From assembly GCA_021234155.1 (NCBI GenBank), contig JAJEKV010000322.1:188001-252000 (forward strand): DNA of 64,000 bases, in the 5' to 3' direction. The position numbers were made by a program, and so were the translations under genes. This DNA is from Isoetes taiwanensis. Its lineage: Eukaryota > Streptophyta > Lycopodiopsida > Isoetales > Isoetaceae. Numbering within the stretch: position 1 is the stretch's first letter; the number at the start of each line of letters is the position of its first letter. Positions 55,213-64,000 of the stretch are shown piece by piece. The notes beneath the pieces were generated by a model. That model saw only the letters and a program-made list of their open reading frames with translations. It was not told the DNA's origin and ran no database searches.

Positions 55213-56200
55213 ATGGCCCCAACCAAGCATAATAAGGAAGCGTCGTAAGCGAAACCTCCCGCCACCGAGGCGGAGATCATTCCGGAAGATGCTTCTGGAG
55301 AGGCCTCGTGGAGAGGGGGTCGTTCGCCGGACGGACGAGGAGCAAGACACGCCTGGATCCTGATTGATGTCTCAACTTTGAAGAAAGTGAAGACGCAGGC
55401 CACATCACCGAACCCATGGACGCAGGAGACGAGGGAGGTGTATGAAGAAATAGAGCGAGATCCCTCGCAAATAGAACAAGCATAAGACCATTGTGACGAC
55501 CCACAGAGATCCCCGAAGGTGATGAGGCAAGGACAGGTCCTGGAGCTGCCAGAGGTAGCAGACCTTTAGAAGGTTCATCGAAGTAATGAAGGCCGCAAGG
55601 AAGAGAAAGGGAAGACAAAAAGAGGAAAAGGAGGGAAGAGGAACAAAAGGCAGAAGAGAAGAAGAAGGCGTAGCGGGAAGTTCGTGGTCGCACAAGGGAG
55701 GACGAAGGGATTGCTCCGCTAAGGAAGAGGCCGAACCCCAAGATTGTCATCAAGGAGCTGGAACCCGACGAACCCCAAACCCCTCCCAACACGACTCCTT
55801 CCGATGAAGATTTTAAACCCTAATGCTGCAGGTGGGAGCTCTTCTAAGCACCTGTGCAACGAAAGGAAGTGCACGAGCGGCCGGCTTTGAAAGCAAAACC
55901 GGCAAGACCAAGTCACGGGAACCCCACGAGTACCCGGCATGGGATAGAAAGAAGCAACCACGACTGCCCGGGAAGCCTACGTCCACCGGTGAGGTGAAGA
56001 TTTATGAAAGGAAGATGAGGGAGCCTGAGGCATATATGAAGAAGTGGGAGGCCCTACAGCAAGTATTATGAAGAAAAGCGGGGTCGTTCATCGAGGGAGG
56101 GTGACCAACGGCAAACCTTAAAGCGCCACCAGAAGCCCAAGGTTCCCAAGCCACCACCAAAGAAGAAAGCTGATAGAAAAGGAGGTGGAGAGAAGCGCTA
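55213..56200 (+). pseudogene. Charged, Lys-rich reading region downstream of module 1
   Basis: From ATG 55213 (MAPTKHNKEAS, then a stop) the frame continues as EAEIIPEDASGEASW and TQETREVYEEIERDPSQIEQ. A Lys/Arg/Glu-rich helix follows (about 55590-55670), then PNPKIVIKELEPDEPQTPPN in another frame to a stop near 55824. A later piece (GEVKIYERKMREPEAYMKKW, then KPKVPKPPPKKKADRKGG) runs to about 56205. It could be a gag-like nucleic-acid-binding protein or cargo of a non-autonomous element. I do not recognise a family. An AT-rich region follows, as at a transcript end. Confidence 0.4.
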
Positions 56201-56600
56201 AGGAGATTAGACACTTCCAGCGTAGCTTCTGGTCTCCTAATTCCCGTGCCCCCTTCGGCTTTCGGTTGGTGCGAGAAGTGATCGCGAGGCCTCTGAGCGG
56301 ACTTTAGAGTCCGCGGACTGGCGGCAATGCAAAGGGCGGTGAGGCAAAGATAGTGCAACATTTTGAAGATTCAACATCTGCACTATCCATGGCGGATAAC
56401 CTTAATGCGACAAGACATGAGTCTTGCGACCATATAAAGGGAGAACGGCCTTAGAAACTTTTGTTGTAAATAATTAAAAATTTTGTAATATAGAGCAATT
56501 TTGTGTACCTTGATGACATAAACTTGGTTAATTAGAGCAAATTAATAAGTTTTAGCTTTTATTTGATTGAAATAGGACATTTGCAAGCGAGAACCACGAT

Positions 56601-56661
56601 GTCTCACATTCGGCGCTGATACATAAAACTAAAAGTTAGTATTGAGGCGCAAGCTGTGAGA
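56601..56661. repeat. Palindrome 3
   Basis: GTCTCACATTCGGCGCTGAT at the left faces TTGAGGCGCAAGCTGTGAGA at the right, with AACTAAAAGTTAGT in the middle. It is a diverged member of the same family and lies 192 bases before palindrome 4. Confidence 0.8.
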
Positions 56662-56792
56662 ACCCAAACTTGACCAAAAACAGCTCCAAATCGGCCAAAT
56701 AAGGGGTCATTCTGCCTGATTTGATGAGCCCATCACCCTTACACCATCCAGTTTACCCAAATTAGACACCTTTTGGTCGAAATGAGACTGAT

Positions 56793-56862
56793 GTCTCACA
56801 TTTCGGCGCTTGGTCAAAGAACTAAAAAGTTAGTTTTGAGCGAGCGCCAGGCTGTGTGAGAC
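56793..56862. repeat. Palindrome 4
   Basis: GTCTCACATTTCGGCGCTTG at the left and GCGAGCGCCAGGCTGTGTGA at the right pair with some mismatches around AACTAAAAAGTTAGTT. It lies about 260 bases before the second TATA box. Confidence 0.8.
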
Positions 56863-57053
56863 CTCTACCATTTCTTCACGGGGACTTGTCAAAGTCACCT
56901 TCAACCTATTGCATAGCATCTTTTTAGGTAATCTAGCCTTGTTCAAGCATCCCATATAGTCCTCAAACTCCCATTTTGACCTCGAGATAGGCTAGAATTA
57001 CCCAACCCTAGGAAATTTTCAAGTCATCCAAAATTAGGGTTTTTCCCCTTTTC

Positions 57054-57062
57054 TATAAATAG
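57054..57062 (+). promoter_or_regulatory. TATA box, module 2
   Basis: TATAAATAG lies 121 bases before ATG 57175. The leader after it (AAATCTGCTCCTGCCC, then TAGCGATTTC and GAGGCGCTC) matches module 1 (AAATCCGCTCTTCCC, TAGCGATCTTC, GGGCGCTT), so the two promoter regions are related by descent. Confidence 0.6.
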
Positions 57063-57174
57063 ACCCCTCACTTCTCGGATAGCACCCTACAAATCTGCTC
57101 CTGCCCTTCTAGCGATTTCTCAACTCCGAGGCGCTCTTGCACCCGTTTGTTACCCTCTTACGCAATTAATCAAT

Positions 57175-60100
57175 GGCAACCGATTTCCACGGATGGTCTG
57201 TTGCCCGGGCGCTCATCTTTCTTGAGGCCCGGCGTCGACCAAATCTTCGGATCGCCGGGAAGGAGGTAGATGTCAAGCAACCTTACCGCAGCGACCCGGC
57301 TTATAGTAGAGTCTGGCGAGTTCAAAGCTAGGGTAGAACCGGTAGCTAGTGCAACTCCCCCTTGTGTAGGCTATTTCGTTCCTAAACCCGGTCCTGAGGC
57401 GACATTGGGCGATGTCGAACATTCGCCAAATACCTCACAAACAAAGGCATCGCTTTTGAGCCAATGGTCCTAGCATCAGCGGGACCAAGTACTTCTCTTT
57501 CAACCTTTGCCACGGCAATCTTTCTCACACCCGTCGTGCCGGAACACCGTGGGAAACCTCCATTCCCCATGGGCGTGGACCCATTGGCCATAGCAGCAGA
57601 ACAACGGCTCCTCACGGTATGGCGAGGAGTAGGAAGGGAAGGAAAAGACTTGGATGAGCAAGGGAATGTCGAAGAAGAGGAAGACTATGTCGAGCTTCGA
57701 CCGGACAAACTGGCGAGTGGCAAAGACTTCAAAGCCCGTGGGACTCGTCGCCACCACCTCGGGTTAGGCATCACAAGCCTAGCTCCCATTATTGTGAAGG
57801 TGAGAGTTTTCTGCTCTAGCGACATTCAAAACCTCGGGGTGCAGGGAAAGGGGAGTACCGACCTGAAGAGTTGCTGCACCAACTCCGAGGAAAGCGGACG
57901 GCGCGACTTCATGCGTCGAGGAGAATCGACTTAAGCCCTCAAGTAAGGGAAATGAAACGCACGGGAGGTTTACCTCCGACATCCAAGCCTACAGCAACAT
58001 CAGGCAGATTATGGAGACAAGGCGAGAACAAGCTACCGGCGGAGAGTTCCTTGCTCTTGAGGAGCGGATGGGGATCGTATGGGCCTCAAACATCCTAACG
58101 GCAAGCTAGATCAGCGGCACCTCCCGGGAGAGGACCGGGCGGAGCGACCTCGGGGAGGGCTTCAGCATGATCCAGAGACTTGAGGGGAGCTCACCGCGGT
58201 GGAGGTTGATGACTTGAGGGCGGCGAACAGAGCTGGATACCGGTGGCGAGGACCCGTCACCATAGCGGCCAGTCACTACGGTATTACGCCGCTGGCGATG
58301 GATGGAAAGAATAGCGGTTATCCACCGCAAGTTCACCCCGCAGGCGAGGAAGGTATCGTTGCTGATTGCACTCGGGATTGCCCGCATGCGTGGTTACCCC
58401 TTAATACCGAGTATGCAATCCCGTGAAGAGCACTCGGCGTCTTCGCTTACCGCCATACCTTACGGTAGCGAGCAAGGCCGTGTGGCGAGCTTATACCTCC
58501 CACCGAGAATAGAAGATTTGGCAAAGAGCATTACAAGGTGGATCTCAAACTAATGTCCTTAGGAACTTGGGCCATTCAATGGAAAATTGACCCAAGTGAA
58601 AAAAGTTCGGAGGATAATCCATCTTAGAAGCGACAGCAGGGAATGATTAGCCGTAGTTGTAATTTTGTATTAGTGTAATATAAAATATAAATATAATATT
58701 CTCTTGCACTATAAATGTTTTGTTGATATATTTTGTGTCCCCCAACCATGCCAACAAACATAAATAATGCAAGAAAACAAGGAAAACTAACCATGTAGCT
58801 ATGAACCACTCAGGAAGGCAAATTTAGAGGCCTGCTGCCAGGAGAACGATAACCTGGAACTTATAGAGGAACAGAGTCTCACTTCTGTGCTAATGCCTTG
58901 CAAGGAACTCCGCGAAGAATTTGGACAATGACCCTAAGAAGAAGAAATATCGCAAATGAGGATTTGACTGAACAGATAAAGGTTTTCATAGCCGCATGCT
59001 GTGGAGTGTGTCTCGGTGGTAACGCCTAACCCGCTGCAGCATCACGTGAGAATGTAGAGACAGAAGAGATAAGAGAGGAAGGTCCCCCACCACCCTCCGA
59101 CTCAAGCTCGATTCGTGACCACCATGGAAGAAGAAGGGCGAACCAAGTCCCAACAGAAAGGCAAGAGAACACCCCTTGACTTACCTATTAAAGGACACAA
59201 GAACCTCCGACTACCCGAAGAAAGTTAGACTCGTATTGGGAAATGTTTGGAAGGCTGTGAAGCTCGACGATTCTTTCGAGGCCGAGAGCAGAATTACGGG
59301 CAGCTGGAGAGGCGGCAGCGAGATGAGGCGAATAAAACTGATGCCTGCTGTTATGAAGGATAGGATAAAGCGGGAGTAACGCCAGACTTCCTGAAGAACG
59401 CTCGCCTTGCCTTGCTTGTTGAGTGGAAGAGGAGCTATGCCCCGAGGCTGTAGCTTAAGGGACCCTTTGCGGGTTAAAGTTTGCCTAAAACGCTGGCGGC
59501 CATTCTCACGTTCAAGAGGCACAAGTCCGATTATGATACATATGATTCTGAGTTGCGGCAAAACCTTTCGTCGATCTGAAAATACGGAGGGGTATAGGGG
59601 CTAGAAATTTGTATAATAGCAAAATTAGGTGAAGCATGCGATTGGAAAGCTACATTTAGAGTCTAAATGAGGAGATCCGCACTAGCTTTAAGAGCAATAA
59701 GCCTAAAACGATTAATGAAGCGAGTCAAGGCAATAAGCGCGCAAGGAAGCGGGGATTTTCGAGGCAAAAAGGCGGGAAGCGGTATTCACCAAGATAAAGC
59801 AAAGGCCCGGCGGCCGGTTTTAGCCGAGGGGCGGCCGGCCCGGAACCAGCTAGGAGAAGCCCCATACCGGTGGCAATCGAGAGGCCGGCGGCGGGAGAAG
59901 AAGCAGGTGTCTTTCAAAGACAAGCGGGGAAGGTCAAACTGCCTCAAGCGGTCGCGATCCTTTACCGCGAGGCCATGCCCAAGGAAAGAAGGCAGGGAGT
60001 GCATAAGAAAGCGACTTTGCTTCGAGATGTTTCAAGCCCGGGCCATAGGAATGATGGCCCTTATATACTGTCATGATGCAGCCTTCATGAGTTGGGGAGA
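57175..60100 (+). pseudogene. Gypsy gag region, broken
   Basis: From ATG 57175 the reading is MATDFHGWSVARALIFLEAR, then NKGIAFEPM and the 156-codon frame 57464-57934 (GPSTSLSTFATAIFLTPVV, an acidic EEEEDYVELRPDK). Further pieces read like retroviral-type gag: TPDFLKNARLALLVEWKRSY near 59390 and YDTYDSELRQNLSS near 59535. A Lys/Arg-rich link follows, and near 60015-60065 a possible zinc knuckle remnant (LCF, then SPGHRNDGPY). Many frameshifts are present. The region 58560-58760 is AT-rich, with no coding sense. Gag assembles the particle that packages the element RNA. Confidence 0.5.
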
Positions 60101-60240
60101 TTAGGACACCAATAAAGCGGTGACGGCTGGCCGAGGAGGCCAGCGACTACATTCGGGGTGGTATCATATATTTGCCGCGAATAGATCTGAGCAAAGCCGA
60201 GCGATGTAAAATGAACATTCCCGCGGTCTGCTGGAAGAGC

Positions 60241-62000
60241 CCCGAGGCCAGTGTTTGTAGTCTGATAGATTCGGGAAGTAGCCATAACTTTGCATCCCGA
60301 GAATGGTTCAAATGTTGAAGTTGAAACCATTAAAAAGTCAAAACCAAGGCCCGTTGTCTTAGCAAGTGGGCGGTAAAGGCGGTGGTGTAAAAAGAATCAA
60401 CGACATCGACTTGCAGGATTAAGATCCGGATGGGGGCGTGGAAATGGGCATCGGCAAATCTGACTTGATAATAGGTATGGATTTTTTTGGACCAGCAGGG
60501 GCCATTATTGATTGCGCAAAAGCGGAAGGTGAGCCTTCCCAACAATCTCGACGGCAAGATCATTGAGATACTGAAGTTGTTCCCATCATGCAAAGGTATT
60601 TCTAAACGCATTTGTTCAAGCACATCAAGAGTGAGCAAGTGGTATACATCTTCAAGCTTGAGATTGGTGGCCGGAATTGGAAGGAAGCGGGGAAGACAAG
60701 ATGCTCAAAGAAGTTGCCGAAGCTAAATAGCTAAGTTGATCCACGGGTTCCACGATCTCTTTCGGATGAGATCGGCGGCTCCCTCCTTTATAGAAGTCGA
60801 GTGCGAGATAGCACTTTCGAACCAGGAATTCTAAAACCAACAAAGCGAGGCTCCATAGAATGAAAGCGCCCAGGGGTTTAGCCGGGCTGAAAATTGCGGG
60901 GCGCTTTCGACCTAGGTTTCATTAGACCTAGTGTCACCATGTTTGGGGCGCCCATTCTTTTTAATCAAGAAAGAAGGATGGATCTTTGAGGATGTGCATA
61001 GACTATAGGCAATTTGAATAAGCACACCATTAAGAAACAAGTATCGCTTCTTCCAAAGATCAGGCGACACGATGGATCAGCTTCAAGGGCAAAGATCTTC
61101 TCAAAATCGACTTAAAGGTCGAGGTTATCATCCCGGATCTGGATAAAGGAGGAAGATATCCACAAGGCCAGCCGAGGGCAGCGGTATGGGCATTATGAGT
61201 TCACGGTGATGCCTTTGGCTTATCAAATGCCCCACTTAGCGTTCATGAGGCTCATAAGGAAATATCTTCGGGGGAGTTCTGGACACCTTTGTGATTGTTT
61301 TTCTTTGATGACATTTTGGTGTATAGCGGATCCTTGAAGAGCCGTGCAACGCGAGAAGGGTCGCGAGAGAATTTGAAGGAAGGAAGGCGCAGGTTATGCG
61401 CTCAAGTTATCGAAGTGCCACTTTACCTTGGAGAAGGTGGAATACCTTGGTCATGTGATCTCGTGAAGGAATCTCATAGCGGACCACTTAAGATTGAAGC
61501 GGTGATTGATTGTATTGTAGAAGAAGAAGAGATATTGCATGAGGTCGGAGGAAGTTTTCGGGCTAGCGGGTACTCTGGGAAGTTAAGTGAAGAACTTTGC
61601 TAAGATAGCGACCAGATTCTGGACTGAGGCGAGGTAGAAAGATTGGAGTAGAGCAGCCTGAAAGCCCAAAGGGGTTTGAATTGTTGAAGAAGCTCGGCAA
61701 TGACCCTGTCTTGACCTTGCGGACCGAGGAGAAAGATAAGCTTGTCAACAGCAGTCACGTTAAAAGAATAGCTTCTGATCGCGGTGCTTATGCAAGAAGT
61801 AATGATGGCCGTATGATTTGAAGATGAGCAGCCTTGAGGCAGCTACCCAATATACGATCGAGGAATTGCTTACTTGGGTTTGTGGGTGTTAAGAATGTGG
61901 AGCACTATATCTCTTTGGGAGGAGGTTCCAATTGGATGCCGACCATGAGAATACTCAATATATATTCAACGCCAAACACACCTTAATCTGAGGCAGCGGA
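60241..62000 (+). pseudogene. Gypsy pol: protease, RT, RNase H
   Basis: The protease reads SLIDSGSSHNFASREWF at 60259 (catalytic DSG). The DLxxGMDFF-type stretch is near 60450. The RT starts near 60965 with KKDGSLRMCIDYRQ, then a damaged DQLQGxKxFSKIDLKSGYHQ-type stretch, then GHYEFTVMPxGLSNAP near 61190, and FFDDILVYSGSL at 61300 (catalytic FDD). RNase H pieces lie near 61835-61985 (SSLEA, YTIEELL, QYIFNAKHTLNLRQ). The order protease, RT, RNase H is Ty3/gypsy. Indels occur every few dozen bases. Sequence stops at Helitron E before integrase. Confidence 0.85.
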
Positions 62001-62110
62001 GATGGGGGTAAAAGCATGTTAGGGTGTACCACTTTTGGAACCTGCAAAAGTACATACACTAGGTACTTCAAAACTGGGTACTTTCTCATTTTTCTTTTCA
62101 TTATAACTAA

Positions 62111-63978
62111 CTAGTAATGGTACCCAGCGTTGCTGGGCATAAGTTGGGAACCTGTGTAGACGAAAATATATTCATCTCAGACTCCTTTTCATAAATATAA
62201 TAGAATAGAAACCAAGTCCAGCATTGCTGGGCTATAATAGGTTTTTGTATATTCAACACCCTTCCCTTTCCGTTGTCTCTTGCTCTATCCCATGTTTCCT
62301 TATTTCATCATTCTCTTACGCCCTTTCTTTTTCCCTTTTCCCTTATTCCTATTTTCCCTACACGTCTTCTTTTCCCCTTCTCCTTTTTTTCCCTTTTTTT
62401 TTTAACTCCTTCTCCCTCCCCTTCCATTCCCTTCTCTTTCCGCTTTTCTTTTTTCCTTTCCCTTTTTTTCAATGGACTTTTTCCCTTTCCTTTTCAGTCT
62501 TTCCCCTTTCTTCCTAATTTTCCTGTCAGGCCCTTTTTCCTTTTCCTTTCCTCTTCCTTTTCCTTTTCTCTTTCCCTTTTCCTTTCCCTTTTCCCATGCC
62601 CTTTTTTTTTGTTTTTCTTTTTTTCCATGTTTTTCATTTTTCTTCTTCCTTTTCCCACCCTCTTCCTCTTTATCCCATATGTTCTCCGTTTTCCCATTTC
62701 TCTCTCCCTTTTTTTACCCTTTTACTTTTCCCTCCTCCCCTCCATCTCCATTTTCCTTCCTTTTTTTTTTATCCTTTTTCTACCCTTTCCCTTTTTTCCG
62801 TGCCTTTTTTCCCATTTCCCTTCCCCCGTCCTTCTCCTTTTCTTTTTTCCCTTTCCATTTTCCCTTGCCTTTTTCCAATTTTTTTTCCCACTTTTTACGT
62901 GTCCATTTTCCTCCTTTCCTTACCCTCTTCCCTTTTCCTTTTTTTTTTCCTTATTCCCCTTTTTTTTTCTTTTTTCATTTTCCATGCTCATTTTCCCTTG
63001 CTGCTTTTTCCCTTTCCTCACCATTTGCCTCTTCCATTTTTTCAAGTGCCCTTTCCTCTTTCCTCTCCCTTTTTCCTCGTGACCTTTTTTTTTCCTTCCT
63101 TTTCCCCTCCCTTTTTTGCCTCCCTTTTCCTTTTTCCTTTGCCTTCTTTTTTTTCATCCCTTCCCTTTTTCCATGTGTCCTTTTTCCCTTCCCTTTCCCC
63201 ATTCTTTTCCATTTCTTTTTCTATTTTTATTTTCCATATCTTTTCCATTCCTTTTTCCTCACCTTTCTCTCGTGCCCATTTTTCCTCCTTTCCCACCCTC
63301 TTCCCTTTTTCCCATTTTCCATTTTCCATTTCCCTATCCCCTTTCTCCTTTTCCTTTCCCCCTTTTCTATGCCCTTTTTCCCTTTTTTTTTTTTTTTTCT
63401 TTTCCTCACCCTTTTTCCTTTTCAAAATTTTCCCTTCGCCTCTTCCTTTTTTCCATTTTCCTCTCTCGTTTTTTCTCGTGCTCTTTTTCCCTTTCCTTTT
63501 CGCCTCCTTTTTCTTTTTCCTTTCCCTTTTATTTTCCCATGTCTTTTTCGTCTCTCCACCATTTTTTTTTTCTTTCCCTTTTTCTCTTCCCCTTTCCTCC
63601 TTTCCTCACCCTTCATCTTTTTCGTTGCCCTTTTTTTCCTTCCTTTTCCTCCCTCCCGTTTTTTTTTTACCTTATTTTTATCCTTTTTCCCATACTATTT
63701 TTCCTTTCCCTCACCCTTTTCCTCTTCCCTTTTCCCCATGTCATTTTCCCTTCCTTTTCCCCTTTCCCCCTTCCCCTTTTTCCTCGTGCCTTTTTTATCC
63801 TTCATTTCCCCTTTGTCCTCCCTTTTCCTTTTCCTCTTCCTCTTAAGAGATCAAAGCGTGACTAATCACAGTGGTGGGAAGTCGTGCGATAAATCTCGAC
63901 CTCCGAATGCAATTGGATAATCTCAACCATCCAAATTAGGGTTTCATTCATGACATACTTACGCTATAACATTATAAT
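62111..63978 (-). mobile_element. Helitron E, near-identical to Helitron 1, 5' end altered
   Basis: The 3' end is CTAG (62114-62111) preceded on the plus strand by A. From there the sequence matches Helitron 1 with no difference seen for about 400 bases. After that the differences are mostly in run lengths of C and T. The match ends at CATTATAAT (63978). The last seven bases expected (ATAAGA plus T) are replaced by CTTA and the CTAG of Helitron F. No protein is encoded. Confidence 0.85.
62262..63844 (-). repeat. Polypurine/polypyrimidine body of Helitron E
   Basis: The same tract as in Helitron 1, with slightly different homopolymer lengths. The long plus-strand and minus-strand frames here are composition artefacts. 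Confidence 0.9.
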
Positions 63979-63982
63979 CTTA

Positions 63983-64000
63983 CTAGTAATGGTGCCCAGC
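63983..64000 (-). mobile_element. Helitron F, 3' end only (window edge)
   Basis: CTAGTAATGGTGCCCAGC is the complement of the family 3' end (hairpin half, spacer, CTAG). The element continues beyond the window. Confidence 0.75.

Larger units (their letters stand above)
46014..62110 (+). mobile_element. Ty3/gypsy element, heavily degenerate, with nested Helitrons
   Basis: An LTR (46014-47454) and tRNA-Met primer site are followed by a long leader with palindromes, a gag-like region, a protease (near 60.25 kb), RT (60.95-61.6 kb) and RNase H (61.8-62.0 kb) in gypsy order. Helitrons B, C and D lie between 47806 and 54894, and Helitron E ends the visible sequence at 62110, so integrase and 3' LTR are absent. 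Whether the two promoter-like modules at 55.1 and 57.05 kb belong to one element or two nested elements is open. Confidence 0.6.

Overview
The window looks like transposon-dominated nuclear DNA of a land plant with a large genome. Evidence is the mix of Ty1/copia and Ty3/gypsy LTR elements primed by initiator tRNA-Met (TGGTATCAGAGC), an L1-type LINE, an En/Spm (CACTA) element, a BED/DUF659-type hAT element, PPR gene fragments and a family of Helitrons. The PPR fragments and an unusual second LINE family would fit a seed-free vascular plant such as a fern, but this is only an impression. I see no intact single-copy host gene, rRNA, tRNA or CRISPR array. Almost every gene here is a broken transposon gene.

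Layout. 1-9.1 kb: an old LTR-element remnant with a tandem palindrome array, split by a 5'-truncated LINE (called LINE-B here), which is itself split by a 5.9 kb minus-strand L1-type LINE flanked by a 15-bp target duplication. 9.3-22.46 kb: a 3' fragment and then a near full-length LINE-B copy (coiled-coil ORF1, then endonuclease, RT and zinc finger). Its RT is interrupted by a 7.7 kb CACTA element carrying a spliced TNPA/Transposase_24-like gene and a reversed PPR gene fragment. 22.46-24.3 kb: a second PPR fragment, a homopolymer chain and a Helitron 5' end. 24.3-26.2 kb: Helitron 1. 26.2-27.2 kb: L1 RT fragment. 27.2-31.06 kb: tail of a minus-strand gypsy element split by Helitron A. 31.06-45.89 kb: a copia element split inside RT by a 10.4 kb hAT element with a perfect 13-bp terminal inverted repeat and an 8-bp target duplication. 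46.0-62.1 kb: a degenerate gypsy element whose 5' leader took Helitrons B and C, with D nested in C. 62.1-64.0 kb: Helitron E and the start of F.

The most coherent system is the Helitron family. Copies end in a GCCCAGC-AAC-GCTGGGC hairpin, a 7-base spacer and CTAG, begin with TC, and most sit between A and T. Three copies have bodies of about 1.6-1.8 kb of almost pure polypurine/polypyrimidine, two carry the same captured gene fragment in inverted orientation, and B and C abut exactly (CTAG next to TC). Other unexplained structure: an array of long miRNA-like foldbacks between two convergent reading regions of the hAT element, and pairs of 60-70 bp palindromes about 190 bp apart upstream of two TATA/ATG modules in the gypsy element.

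Many reading frames are broken. In several duplicated segments the breaks fall at CAG/CTG sites (CAG versus CGAG, CTG versus CTCG), so part of the damage may be sequence error rather than decay.
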